Of a stretch of 64,000 nucleotides of DNA, positions 35,985 through 46,432 are shown in pieces. The DNA is taken from contig NZ_CP189882.1 of the NCBI RefSeq assembly GCF_052050035.1, positions 2,976,001 to 3,040,000 of the forward strand. The letters are read 5' to 3'. The first letter of the stretch is position 1, and each line of letters starts with the position of its first letter. The notes beneath the pieces were generated by a model. That model made no database searches, was not told the DNA's origin, and saw nothing but the letters and a program-made list of their open reading frames with translations. This DNA is from Symbiopectobacterium purcellii_A. Its GTDB lineage: Bacteria; Pseudomonadota; Gammaproteobacteria; Enterobacterales; Enterobacteriaceae. Made by a program: the position numbers and the translations under genes.

Positions 35985-36185
35985 GCGCGTCAGGCGGTTA
36001 TGTTGGTCTGTTGTTTATCCTGGTTTCTATTTTCGGAATGGTCTGTGGTGATCAAGGCCCTAATGTGTCGAGAACTTGACTATAGTTAATCTACCGTTGA
36101 GTGAAATAACATGGAGTCGATTATGGCTGAAAAAAACAACCCACAGGCCCCATTCCCAGTCGAAACGCAACAAAACGGTAGGGCA

Positions 36186-37254
36186 TTATGCCGCCTGTAA
36201 GTGCGTTAAAAATACCTCATTTGGAGAACGATAACCCAGCGATTTTCGGCCTCGCGTATTGAGCAGGTGTTCGAGTGCTGCAACCTTGCGATGGGTGACA
36301 TATAGCCAACCGACTTAAAAATGATTACATCCTATGCCCTGATATGCGGCAAAGAAGCATAGCTGGCTGTTATCAAAATAATGTCGCTTGGCTATAATTG
36401 AAGTCCGTTCCCTTCGGGTAAAAACGCCGTATCAGGCCGTTGGTATGCTCATTCAACCCGCGTTCCCAGGAATGATATGGCCGGGCAAAGTAGACCGGTG
36501 CCCCCGTGACTTTTGTAATTTCCCCGTGCTGGGAAAATTCAGAACCGTTGTCAGCAGTCAGGGTTTTAAACTCGCAGAAGGTATTGGCAACGATGTCCCT
36601 GAAGGCCGCTACCACTGTCTCTGCTCGCTTGTTGGGCAGTTTGCGAATGATGACCAGCTTGACGGCTTTATCGACCACCGTCAGCAGGAATGATTTCTGA
36701 TCTTTGCCAAAGATGGTGTCAATCTCGAAATGCCCGGGTTCCTGCTTGAGGTCAGCAACGGCCGGCCGCTGCTCAATGCCAACACGGTTGGGAATAGGAC
36801 CGCGTTTGTTCTCATCGGTCTGATAGTTATACCGTTTACCCCGATGAGGGAGCTGCTGATACAGCTCACCGCCGGCCCGGCGCTCCTGCTGGATATAGCG
36901 ATAGAGCGAGTTCTTGCTGACGGACAGGCCAAATTCCAGGACCAGGCGCCCACTGATGACCTCAGGTGAGGTGTGGGTAGACAGCGCCGTTCTGATAAAG
37001 TCCTGAATGTGCGGTTCAAGCTGGTTAATCACGCTGTCCGGCCGTGTTTTCTGCCGCCGCCCTCTGGCCAACGTTTCGGCCCTTCTGCAGGAATAGACCC
37101 CGTTGAAAGCGGCGTCGGTATTGCGTCTGAGTTCCCTGCTGATGGTAGAACGAGGAAGCTCCAGTTCCCGGGCGATGGTGGCCTGGTTAACCCCATCACC
37201 ACGCCGTTTTTCGATGTAGAACCGCTCTTTGTGAGTCAGATGTTTTCCCTGCAT
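36186..37254 (-). pseudogene. IS30-family transposase, interrupted by MITE-96
   Basis: The start at 37254 (MQGKHLTHKERFYIEKRR) is followed by the helix-turn-helix (GVNQATIARELELPRSTISREL) and the DDE core: Asp in FEIDTIFGK, Asp in LTADNGSEFS and Glu in WERGLNEHTNG. The frame is open to GTDFN and is then cut by the MITE-96. The last about 36 codons (KVAALEHLLNTRGRKSLGYR) follow at 36300-36186. Confidence 0.9.
36301..36396. repeat. MITE-96 copy in IS30 transposase gene
   Basis: 96 bp, IS630-type ends, TA target, inserted just after the catalytic Glu segment of the IS30 transposase. Confidence 0.92.
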
Positions 37255-37625
37255 GCAACGGGATCTCCAGTAGGGCCAGAACGGTGATTTTATCCGGGTC
37301 TGGCCAGTGGGTCACTTTGTTGCATTTCGACTGGGAATTGGGCCAGAAGATATTCGTATTGAAGATGATGCGAAATTATTAGCCGATACATTAGATGATA
37401 TATTGCGTTATTCTGGTGATAGTGCTGATGAAGCTTATATTACCTTGAAGAAAAATGCGGAGAATGCCCTATTGGAAGTTAAATCGAGATTAGGTATTTC
37501 CGACAGTTATTATGCTAAGGCGAAACAAGTCGCCAATCGTGCGGACGGTTATGTGCATAAAAAACCGTGACACAGTGTAGGCGTAGGCGCATCGTTAGGG
37601 ATTGTACTTGGTCTGCTATTGGCGC

Positions 37626-38047
37626 GCCATTAACGTGATTTTTCAATAGGGTACGGTGATAATATGATTATTGCCGTGCTGTTTATTTGCTTTTCTTGAT
37701 TCGCTGACTATATTAAAGAAAATATTATCTTAGGGTATTATATTATGGTGTATTACGGAATAAATGCGCCACTTATTTATCGATGCTAAATATCTTTTTT
37801 ATAAGCGAAGATTCTCATTTGTTTTTTTCAAGGATAATTTTGTTTCTTCCTGGCTTCCATATCTGCTACTGTGTGGCCGTCATGAACGTTACTCTTACCT
37901 GTAAATAATATCACTAACGGATAAGTGCATTACTGCCTGGATACGAGGCTGATGCAGGTATTATCATCATACACGTCGGTTGAGACACTCTGCTGTATAA
38001 ACCGGCATTGCCAGAATGCATGAAGATATTGAGGAGAACCATCAAGC
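37626..38047. other. AT-rich spacer, no gene seen
   Basis: About 420 bp between the elaB remnant and tssK, mostly AT-rich. I find no frame with a convincing ribosome-binding site, no RNA and no IS end. GAGGAG at 38031-38036 probably serves the following tssK start. Confidence 0.5.
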
Positions 38048-39376
38048 ATGAAGACGCCAAGGCCTCGATGGAACAGAGGCACCTTGCTTTCTTCCCGGCC
38101 ATCTCTGCTTACTTCGGAGCAGAACAGACTGAGCCGCAAACACGTCTTACCTCAATCATTGTCAAATGCATGGGGGGTTGAAGCGTTACAACTTGATGAA
38201 GAGGCGATGCAGCATCACTCTTTAACGCTAAAGCAACTGCGCCTGTGTTTACCCGACGGTACGTGGATTGACGCCGCCAGATTGTCTGGGCTGTGTTGTG
38301 CAGTCCCGTTGGATCGCCATTTGGCACCACAGCTGCAACAGGTGGATGTGCTGTTGGCGCTTCCTTCCAACGAGCATCAGCGCGATGCGTTACCTCACCC
38401 TTCTCGTGTTCAGGAGCCGCCTGCATTAGCCTATGGCGTGAACGCGCCGGAGAAAGCACCCCGAGAGAACGATATGGCCGCGAGCTCCGCAATTTGTGTA
38501 CGCTTTAGCGTTGATGAAAACCGTGATTATCACACGTATCCTATTGCGCGACTTAACCGCAATGGGCAAGGACGTTGGGAAATCGATACTTCGTTCATTC
38601 CACCGTTGCTAACGTTTTCCGCCTCACCGATGCTGGTGGCGCAGTCGAAGCAATTGTTGTCGCGTTCTCGCTGCAAACGTCGCCGTCTGCTGGCGCTGCG
38701 CCATGAACAACCCAGAAAGCATGGGCAGCCAGATATGCCGCTGTTTTGGTTGTTGAACGTGTTAAATCGCTACGAGTCCGTGCTGAGTGAAATTAGCCAG
38801 GCAACGGCGTTGCATCCGGAATTGGTCTATCGTGAGCTGGTTAAGTTAGCCGGTCCGCTGTTGCCCTATACGCAAGGGTGGAGCGCGGCGGATATTCCCC
38901 GCTATGACCACACTCGCCTCGCAGAGGTGTTTTCGTCTCTCTTTTCACTACTCAATGCGTTACTTGAAACCTGTATGCCCGCCAGAACCGTGGGGATCGC
39001 GCTAAGGCGTGAAAAAGATCATCTGTGGGTCGGCCAGTTACAGCCGCATAATCTGGATTCTGTCTCTGAGATTTATCTTTTGGCGCACTCATCCTGGTCT
39101 TCGCAGCGGTTGCGCGCGCATATCATGACGCAGTGTGCGGTTGGCACACGACATGCCGTCCGTATGCGCCAAGACGCAGCGAGTCAGGATAAACCGTTGC
39201 AACCGGTTAATGACATCCCTGCGGTTATTCCTCTGAATTGGGAAAACCTCTGCTTTAGCGTCGACCTTGAGCATTCCGGCGTACAGGATGCGCTGGCTTC
39301 CGGACACTGCGCTATCTCGGTGCCCGATCACTGTGGTGATTTATCGCTGAGACTTTTCGCAGTGCTGAAGGAGTAA
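38048..39376 (+). CDS. tssK: TssK-like type VI secretion baseplate protein, orphan
   Basis: 442 residues, a normal length for the shorter TssK (ImpJ/VasE) proteins. TssK is a cytoplasmic trimer that joins the T6SS baseplate to the membrane complex TssJLM. The N-terminus MKTPRPRWNRGTLLSSRPSL fits the family pattern of Trp, Gly and a hydrophobic pair. ALQLDEEAMQHHSLTLKQLRLCLPDGTWID and the C-terminal half match the expected domain order. GAGGAG lies about 10 bases upstream. The frame is open from start to stop. No other T6SS gene is present in the window, so it cannot form an apparatus with its neighbours; it may be a surviving relic. Confidence 0.8.
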   Translation: MKTPRPRWNRGTLLSSRPSLLTSEQNRLSRKHVLPQSLSNAWGVEALQLDEEAMQHHSLTLKQLRLCLPDGTWIDAARLSGLCCAVPLDRHLAPQLQQVDVLLALPSNEHQRDALPHPSRVQEPPALAYGVNAPEKAPRENDMAASSAICVRFSVDENRDYHTYPIARLNRNGQGRWEIDTSFIPPLLTFSASPMLVAQSKQLLSRSRCKRRRLLALRHEQPRKHGQPDMPLFWLLNVLNRYESVLSEISQATALHPELVYRELVKLAGPLLPYTQGWSAADIPRYDHTRLAEVFSSLFSLLNALLETCMPARTVGIALRREKDHLWVGQLQPHNLDSVSEIYLLAHSSWSSQRLRAHIMTQCAVGTRHAVRMRQDAASQDKPLQPVNDIPAVIPLNWENLCFSVDLEHSGVQDALASGHCAISVPDHCGDLSLRLFAVLKE

Positions 39377-39392
39377 ACCGTGGTTTTCCCCC

Positions 39393-41066
39393 TCAGAGTT
39401 CGGTATCAGACAGCCAATAAATCGCCTCATAAGGGCGCAACGTCAGTGAAACCGGGTGCACGGGAGGATCATCATAGTTGCTTAGCAGCAGGCGCCAGCG
39501 CTGAGGGAACGGCTGGTTAGTTAGGCAGCGCGTAATACTGTATTTTCCGACTCAGATTGGCGAGCACCAGCAACTGTTGTCCCTGCCAGCGGCGGCGATA
39601 GAACCAGAGGGTTGGATGCTCAGGGGACAGGTCGTGGTAGTCGCCATAGGTCAGCAGTGGCAGCGCTTTACGCAGGGCGATCAACCGTTGGTAGGTGTAA
39701 AACACCGAGTGCGGATCGGCAAGTGCCTGCGATACGTTAATCTCCGCGTAACCTGTTCCGGGGGATATCCAGGGCGTACCTGACGTAAAGCCCGCCGACG
39801 GCGCAGCTGACCATTGCATCGGGCTGCGCCCATTATCGCGTGATTTGTGGGCGAGAATACGCAGCACCTGCGCGGGTGTTTCACCCTTGGCGAGATGTTC
39901 CGCGTAGACATTCAGGCTTTCTATATCGCGATAGTGCTCAAGGGTGTAATAGCCGGAGTTGGTCATACCGATCTCTTCCCCTTGATAAATATAGGGGGTA
40001 CCCTGCATGCCGTGCAGCACCATCGCCAACATTTTGGCTGACGGCGTGCGATAGTCGCCCTCATCGCCAAAGCGAGAAACGATGCGTGGCTGATCGTGAT
40101 TACACCAGAATAGTGCACTCCAGGCTTTATTATGCATACCGCGTTGCCAGGTATTGAACAACGCTTTCAACGCAATGAAATCCGGTGCTGCCAGCGTCCA
40201 CTTCTCTCCGCCCGGATAATCCACTTTTAGATGATGGAAGTTAAACGTCATTGACAATGCATTGCCCGTCAGTGGGGCATAATGTTGGCAGTTCTCTAAG
40301 GTGGTCGAAGACATTTCACCGACGGTCACGAGTTTGCGCGGAGAGAATACGGTGCGGTTGCATTCGTGAAGAAACTCCACCATACGTGGCCCATCGGTAT
40401 AAAAGCGGCGACCGTCACCTTCGCTATCCGAGGGGAAATCCTGCTGTTTCGACACCAGATTGATCACATCCAGACGCAGGCCATCCACCCCTTTATCCGC
40501 CCAAAAGTGACAGACCGCTTGCAACGCCTCACGAACCGGCGCGTGCTCCCAGTTCAAATCGGCCTGTTGTGGTGCGAACAAATGCAGGTAATGTTGCTGA
40601 CTGGCGGCATGCCACTGCCAGGCGCTGCCGCCGAATTTTGAACGCCAGTTGTTGGGGGCGACGTTTCTGTTCCGGCGCGCCAGTAGTAAAACGCGCGATA
40701 GTCGCTATCAGGCGTTTGTGCCTCTATAAACCAAGGGTGCTGGGCAGACGTATGGTTAAACACCATATCCATAATGATACGCATCCCGCGCCCGTGGGCT
40801 TGCGCGATCAACGTTTCCATATCGTGCATCGTGCCATAGACGGGATCGATGTCGCAGTAGTCGGCAACGTCGTAACTATTATCCATCTGCGGCGAGGGAT
40901 ACACCGGTGTAAGCCACAGCGCATCGGCACCTAACTGTTGCAGATACTCCAGACGCGAAATAATGCCTTGCAGATCGCCAGTGCCAGAACCGGTGCTGTC
41001 CTGAAAACTCTTGGGATAGATTTGATAGATGACGCCATTGCGCCACCAAGGAAGCGGTGCTGTCAT
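39393..41066 (-). pseudogene. treC: Trehalose-6-phosphate hydrolase TreC, two frameshifts
   Basis: TreC cleaves trehalose-6-phosphate to glucose and glucose-6-phosphate in the cytoplasm. The start MTAPLPWWRNGVIYQIYPKS is at 41066. GH13 features are visible: GADALWLTPVYPSP, IIMDMVFNHTS, GLRLDVINLVSK with the nucleophile Asp, and FWCNHDQPRIVSRFG. A one-base indel near 40660 breaks the frame at NNWRSKFGG. A 4-bp tandem duplication (taac) near 39520 breaks it again before LLLSNYDDPPVHPVSLTLRP. The remaining C-terminus ends at 39393, 16 bp from the tssK stop, so the genes converge. Confidence 0.93.
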
Positions 41067-42433
41067 ACCATTACCCATTTGCGCTTTACCTGTACGCTAG
41101 TTATAGGACGCAATTACCCATTGGGCAATGCGCCCAGTCGTTGTTTACGCCGGTACACCGTGGTGGTCAGTATCACGGGTATCACGACTGCGATCGCCAT
41201 AGCGACCAGATAGACGCTCCAAAATGAGGGCTTGATGGACAGTATGCCGGGTAAGCCACCGACGCCAATGCCATTGGCCATCACGCCGCTCATGCCGCAC
41301 AGGAGTGCCGTCAGCGCGGAGCCAATCATGGCACACAACATGGGAAAGCCGTATTTGAGGTTGATACCGTACATGGCGGGTTCTGCCACGCCCAACATAT
41401 CGGAAATTGCCGCTGGCACGGAGGTCTCTCATTCATTCACCTTGCGACTGATCAGCATAATGCCAATCACCGCAGAGCCCTGAGCAATTTTTGACAGTGC
41501 AATCAGTGGCCAAACCGGGGTGTGTCGCATACTTTGAATCATTTGCAAATCGATAGCCAACGTCGTTTGGTGTACGCCGGTAATCACCAGTAGCGCATAG
41601 AGAAAGCCAAACAGCGCCGCGCCGATAGGCGCAAAACTGCCGGTCATCACGTTTGTGATTGCCCAGGCGATACCATCTCCAATGCTGCGCCCAATCGGGC
41701 CGATGACCGTGTGCGCCAGAAATACCGCCAGCAGCAGCGACAGCACTGGGACATTCACCAGATGCAGTGAAGACGGTATCCATTTTTTAAGACGCCGTTC
41801 AATCATTGCCAGCATAATACCGGCCAGCAGGGAAGGGATGACCTGTGCCTGGTAGCCGATACGCTCTACCGTAAACCCGCCAAAGTCCCACACCGCCGGT
41901 ATTTGCTGACCGATAGAATAGGCATTCATCAACTGGGGGGAAACGAGCGTGATACCGAGAATGATGCCCAGCACCGGTGTGCCACCCATTTTTTTCACCG
42001 CTGACCAGCAAATTGCCACGGGCAGATAGTAGAAGATGGCTTCACCCAGCAGCCAGAGGAAATCATAGATCGTGCGGCATATTGGGCTGCGCTCGATCAG
42101 CGGCTGACCTTCAACCAGCGGAATGTCCCCGATAACGTTGCGGACGCCGAGGATCAAACCGCCACTGATCAAGGCTGGCAACAGCGGGTAAAAGATCTCC
42201 GAGAAATGTGAAATAGCCTGTTCCCACAGTGACATTAAGCGTGTTGCTTAATAGTGAAATAAGGGTGTTTCGGTGATTGAAGTAAATTTTACGCTGTTCT
42301 GAGATGGAAATTCCAAAGACCGGCGCTAAGGAGTAAGAAGGTATCATCAATAAAGGGTCTACGATTCCGTAAAATTTGGGTCATGCAACCGAGGCGCTTG
42401 ATACCCGCGATGGTGTGTTCAACTGTATACGGA

Positions 42434-43742
42434 GAGTCTGTAAAGAATTTTGTGTAAATGGCTCCATTGCTTAACCGGAGATTCGTTCTCCATACATCAA
42501 CATGAATTGGCTCATAGCAGGTTTCCAGTCTCTGATTGGCAAGGTCCATTTAGCAGAGATATTATGCAAGGCTAGATAGAGTAATTTTATCACCGAGTCA
42601 TCCGTTGGAAATATTCGTCGCGTTTTCGTTATCTTGCGCAATGAAGCATTTAACGACTCTATCGCGTTGGTGGTGTAGATAACCTTGCGGATCTCCGGCG
42701 GAAAGTCAAAAATGACGATGAGACGTTCCCAATTATTTCTCCACGACGGGCTGATCGTCGGGAACTGTTCATCCCATTTGGCCGCGAAGGCATCCAGGGC
42801 CTCTTCAGCGCCCTCTAGCGTTGCGGAACTATAGATGGTGCGCAGGTCAGCAGCAACGGCCTTACGCTCTTTCCAGCCGACGTAGCGCAGCGAGTTCCGC
42901 ACCTGATGCACAATGCAGAGCTGTACCCGCGTATGCGGGTAAACAGCTTCAATGGCATCAGGAAAGCCTTTCAGGCCATCGCAGCAGGCGACGAAGATGT
43001 CCTTTAGCCCACGATTTTTCAGTTCTGTCATCACAGATAACCAGAACTTGGCCCCCTCAGTTTTGGCTATCCATAGCCCCAGCAGCTCTTTTTCGCCCTG
43101 GCCGTTGACGCCGAGGGCCAGATAAACAGACTTGTTGGCCACGGCTCCGCCGTCCTGGCTTTTGACAACAATACAGTCAAGGTAAACAATGGGATAAAGC
43201 GCATCCAGCGGCCGTTGCTGCCAGCGCTTAACTTCATCCATCACAGCATTGGTCACTTGAGAAATGAAGCCAGCGGAAACATCGACCCCGTAGACTTCTT
43301 TAAAGTGTGCCTGAATATCACGGGTTGATAACCCTCTGGAATAGAGAGAAATAATGCGGTCATCGAAGCCGTTAAGCTGTTTTTCGTGCTTACCGATCAG
43401 TGTCGGCTCGAAGGTACTGTTGCGGTCGCGCGGAATATCGAGCTCGATCTCCCCATTTTGGCTACGTACGCTCTTGGATGTCTTGCCATTGCGTGAGTTG
43501 CCTGAATGATTACCAGCCGGGTCATGCTTAGCATACCCAAGGTGCATCTCCATCTCAGCTTCAAGAACCCGTTCCGCCAGTCTTTTAGTCAGCACCTTGA
43601 GTAGGCCTGATTCACCCAGCAGATCCTGAGGGGAGTGACAATCTTGAAGCAGTTGGTCAATAAGTTCGTTGCTGATAGGCATTTTGTTATCCTTTGAAGG
43701 TTTTCCTCAAAATGCCATTTACACAGATTATTTTACAGTCTC
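42434..43742 (-). mobile_element. IS256-family element, copy 4, intact
   Basis: 1309 bp with complete ends. The 8-bp flanks tatacgga (42426-42433) and aatacgga (43743-43750) differ at one base. It is inserted in the ISL2-type transposase gene, 2 bp from the site used by copy 8 at 62661. Confidence 0.94.
42471..43682 (-). CDS. IS256-family transposase, full length
   Basis: 403 residues (MPISNELIDQ to MLMYGERISG), EMHLGY subtype. All DDE segments are present and the frame is clean. The upstream sequence is tatcctttgaag on the coding side, weaker than the AGAGGA of the other subtype. It is nearly identical to the copy at 62698-63909. Confidence 0.95.
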   Translation of the reverse strand: MPISNELIDQLLQDCHSPQDLLGESGLLKVLTKRLAERVLEAEMEMHLGYAKHDPAGNHSGNSRNGKTSKSVRSQNGEIELDIPRDRNSTFEPTLIGKHEKQLNGFDDRIISLYSRGLSTRDIQAHFKEVYGVDVSAGFISQVTNAVMDEVKRWQQRPLDALYPIVYLDCIVVKSQDGGAVANKSVYLALGVNGQGEKELLGLWIAKTEGAKFWLSVMTELKNRGLKDIFVACCDGLKGFPDAIEAVYPHTRVQLCIVHQVRNSLRYVGWKERKAVAADLRTIYSSATLEGAEEALDAFAAKWDEQFPTISPSWRNNWERLIVIFDFPPEIRKVIYTTNAIESLNASLRKITKTRRIFPTDDSVIKLLYLALHNISAKWTLPIRDWKPAMSQFMLMYGERISG

Positions 43743-44763
43743 AATACGGATGCCCGAGATTATTTTATTTTCTTGTTTTTGTTCAGGCGATAAAGGTCTT
43801 TTTCGAGTTCCTTTTTTTGGGATTTGTGTATTAGGATGCTGTTTATCTATACCTTGAAAACCGGTATCTGCCCAGATGGTTACCTCAGGAGGAATATGGC
43901 GAATTATATCGACTTTATCGAGTAAGCGTTTATCGTGACGGCGCCCATTTTTGCTCATGGGGATAAATCCAATTTGCCTTGTTTCGTCGGTCATAATAAG
44001 CCCTTTTCGAGTGGTCTGTCTTTTCTTTCCCGAATACATTTTTTTTCGCCGACGCAGATTCTTAGGCTTTTGGACAGGTCGCTCTGTCCCATCAATAAAG
44101 ACGTCTTTAACTCCAGGAAAGGCGCGAAAAAATTCCTCAGCAGAGCGAATTTGACGAGCGGGCAAAACACATTCTCGCCCCAAGGTCATCTCTAAAACCG
44201 GCAATAATATTTTTACCCAGCGACATACCCGTGTTCTATCTAAACCAAAAAGAAGTCCTTGCAAATCATAGGTCGGATAACATTTTAAATACAATAAAAT
44301 AAAAAGCAGTTTATCTAATGGGGTTGGGATAAATCCTTTCTGCCCTGCACCCATCTGCCGCTCGTGATCTTTTCGATTCTTTTTCCGATAAATCAAATAA
44401 CAAGCTGAAAATTCAGCGGCTAAATTTTTCAATTCTTCGACTGATAATCCAATGATTGCTTTACATAAACGATTATCTCGTAACAACCGCTCTTTGTTGA
44501 TCATTTCAAACCTTTATTCTCTAAGTTAAACCTCTTTTTATTCTCAATAGCCTGACAAAAAATGCAAGTCTCTATTCAGCAACTAGTTTATTGTATGGCG
44601 CATGGCGTGCCGAGCTGCGTCTTGATTTTCACGGGCTTTACCGATGGCGGCCTGTAATGCCTGGTAATAGGCTTCAACGTCAGTACCGATGACGATTTGG
44701 CATTGGCCGCCATGGGTAAAACCCCCTTTGACTACGGAAAGCGCTTTGATGCTGTCGATATTA

Positions 44764-45679
44764 GGCTGTGTCCCTTAATTACGTAACCGGGCGTAAAACA
44801 AGCGGATGCAGCCCAGTTTCACCATTGCTAGATAGTTTCTTGCCGTTTTTTCATAACGTGTGGCAATCCGTCTATATTCCTTTAAACGGCCAAAACATCT
44901 TTCTACAACGTTGCGACGGCGATAAGCATCACGATAAAGTTGTGAGCGTCCATCTGAAGCCAGTTTTTCATTTGATTTTCGGGGAATAACCGCTATTATC
45001 CCTTTTATTTTCAACTCGTTACGGAGTGCATTGCCAGAGTAGGCTTTGTCAGCCAGTACCGCATGACCACGACGCTTCATGCTACCGTTCTGCCGTTGCA
45101 CGCCAATGCCGTCCAGGAGTCGTAACGCGAACAGGCTTTCGTGAGCCTGCCCAGCACTCAGTACGATATTTAGCGGGATGCCGCTTCCGTCAGTCGCCAT
45201 GTGGATTTTGGTGCCATAACCACCTCGTGAGCGACCCAGGCTGTTATCGTTGGTAATATCGGGATGTTTTTTTGAGCGCCAGCCGCACATTTGAGCGCAC
45301 GGATATTGCTGCCATCCAGCGCAGTGGCTGACCAGTCAACAAGTCCATGAGCATCAAGAAATGAAAGTAACTTATTAAAAATAATGTTAATAACTCCAGA
45401 CTTTGACCATCTATTGAAACGGTTATAAACGGTTTTCCATGGGCCGTAACGTTCAGGTAAATCACGCCATGGGGCACCTGAACACAGTATCCAGAACATG
45501 CCGTTGAGGATTTTGCGATGTTCTGCCCATGGCCGGCCTGCCTGCGGAGATGTCAAAACGGTTGGTAACAAGGGCTCAATGATTGCCCATGCTTCATCAG
45601 AAAGATCGTAGCGAGCCATAATCCAAAGTGTCTTAGAAACAGATGGATACTATAGCTCAAGCAATTAAGGGACACAGCC
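44764..45679 (-). mobile_element. IS427-type (IS5 family) element, intact
   Basis: 916 bp with ends ggctgtgtcccttaatt and aattaagggacacagcc, and TA on each side. The left side is the treB EIIB remnant, but the right side is an IS3-family fragment rather than the rest of EIIB. One flank has therefore been replaced. Confidence 0.93.
44775..45619 (-). CDS. IS427-type transposase, OrfA plus OrfB by frameshift
   Basis: OrfA is 45170-45619 (MARYDLSDEAWAIIEPLLPT) and OrfB reads to 44775. The frames overlap around a run of seven A residues near 45275 (ctcaaaaaaacat), a likely slippage site. The joined product would be about 280 residues. DDE residues are present: ALDGSNIRALKC, VLADKAYSGNALRN and RRNVVERCFGRLKEY. 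Both parts are open, so this copy is probably active. Confidence 0.9.
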
Positions 45680-45858
45680 TAGTACTGCTCAATCATCCAT
45701 TATTCGCTACATAACCCATTATTATAGAGATGTCAGACCTCACTGGTATAACGGTGGGGCTTTGTTGAATAAATCAGAATTAGCCGACAGGATGACTCCC
45801 TCTGCTACACCTGTTATCCTATCCTGACGCTGTGTGGCATACCCAACAACGTCACACG

Positions 45859-46047
45859 GGCTTTGTTGAATAATTTAAGATACTGATTTATATAAGCATT
45901 ATAAAATTTCAACGACTAATTTTTCCTCTCGGAATGCTTTTTATTGTGCTAACTATTTGATTTGTCGTTCTAACAAAATACATTCTCTGTAAATGCATTC
46001 TACCTAAAGAAGATGTAAATCAAACGGTTAAATTATTCAACAAAGCC
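45859..46047. repeat. MITE-189 copy in IS903-type element
   Basis: 189 bp flanked by cgtcacacg (45850-45858) and cgtcatacg (46048-46056), a 9-bp duplication with one mismatch. Confidence 0.9.
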
Positions 46048-46336
46048 CGTCATACGGTTCAGCGCTTTGACCATCGCTATGGCTTCACCTACTTGAGCCT
46101 CATAGTCACGCAGGCTCAGATGGCCACCCAGCAAAGTTTTTATGCGGAACATCGCTGTTTCTGCCACTGAACGCCGGTGATAACCCACTTTCTTTTTCCA
46201 CATATCATTACTCCCGCTCAGACGCTGATTCGCCACCGCATGGTTACGTTCATGGTACTTGTTCGGCCAGTATTTGGCTCCGCTTCGCGGCGGGATAAGG
46301 GGCCTGATTTTCTTTCTTAGCAACGCATCGTGGCAG

Positions 46337-46432
46337 TATAGCCAACCGACTTAAAAATGATTACATCCTATGCCCTGATATGCGGCAAAGAAGCATAGCT
46401 GGCTGTTATCAAAATAATGTCGCTTGGCTATA
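46337..46432. repeat. MITE-96 copy in IS903-type transposase gene
   Basis: 96 bp, IS630-type ends, TA target at the codons for DARYCHD. Confidence 0.92.

Larger units (their letters stand above)
36150..37342 (-). mobile_element. IS30-family element, copy 1, with MITE-96 inside
   Basis: The inverted ends ccattcccagtcgaaacgca (36150) and tgcatttcgactgggaattg (to 37341) are clear. It lies inside elaB. A MITE-96 at 36301-36396 interrupts the transposase. The 2-bp target duplication expected for IS30 is probably CC, but the exact boundary is ambiguous. Confidence 0.88.
36123..37625 (+). pseudogene. elaB: ElaB/YqjD-family protein, split by IS30 and with a nonsense codon
   Basis: ElaB is a small tail-anchored inner-membrane protein that binds stationary-phase ribosomes. 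The start at 36123 (MAEKNNPQA), preceded by TGGAG, is cut after nine codons by an IS30 element. The frame resumes at 37343 (EDIRIEDDAKLLADTLDDIL) and runs through KQVANRADGYVHKKP. A TGA then replaces the expected Trp before HSVGVGASLGIVLGLLLARH. The membrane anchor is therefore lost in addition to the insertion. In E. coli, elaB also lies close to nuo. Confidence 0.85.
42245..44504 (-). pseudogene. ISL2-type transposase split by IS256
   Basis: The start at 44504 (MINKERLLRDNRLCKAIIGL) leads an N-terminal helix-turn-helix domain (YDLQGLLFGLDRTRVCRWVK). The DDE domain has Asp in VFIDGTERPVQKP and Asp in TIWADTGFQGIDK. The frame reaches SGIRI and is cut by the IS256; the Glu segment VEHAIAGIKRLGCM and the C-terminus LWNFHLRTA follow on the other side. 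Without the insertion the protein would have about 300 residues. Confidence 0.9.
42237..44589 (-). mobile_element. ISL2-type (IS5 family) element copy 1, split by IS256
   Basis: The ends aagcgtgttgcttaatag (42237) and ctattcagcaactagttt (to 44589) are imperfect inverted repeats. The 3-bp duplication ATT flanks it at 42234-42236 and 44590-44592. An IS256 copy is inserted at 42434-43742. Confidence 0.92.
41114..44763 (-). pseudogene. treB: Trehalose-specific PTS enzyme IIBC TreB, in pieces
   Basis: TreB phosphorylates trehalose during uptake. The EIIB remnant (44590-44763, NIDSIKALSVVKGGFTHGGQ) lacks its N-terminal part, including the phosphorylated cysteine, because an IS427-type element begins at 44764. 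An ISL2-type element (42237-44589) separates EIIB from EIIC, with a 3-bp ATT duplication. The EIIC domain resumes at 42236 (SLWEQAISHFSEIFYPLLPALI). A 4-bp tandem duplication (aatg) near 41430 shifts the frame before TSVPAAISDMLGVAEPAMYG. It precedes treC as in the E. coli treBC operon. Confidence 0.93.

Noticed and set aside
38048..38170. A frameshift in the tssK N-terminus, suspected because the first 40 residues are divergent
   Set aside because: The spacing of Trp, Gly and hydrophobic residues fits the family start, and a good ribosome-binding site precedes it; no alternative frame is better.
42821..43108. 95-codon frame (MRNYRWCAGQQ...) recurring opposite every IS256 copy of one subtype (also 508 and 63048)
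   Set aside because: It recurs only because the IS256 recurs; it lies antisense within the transposase and has no start signal.
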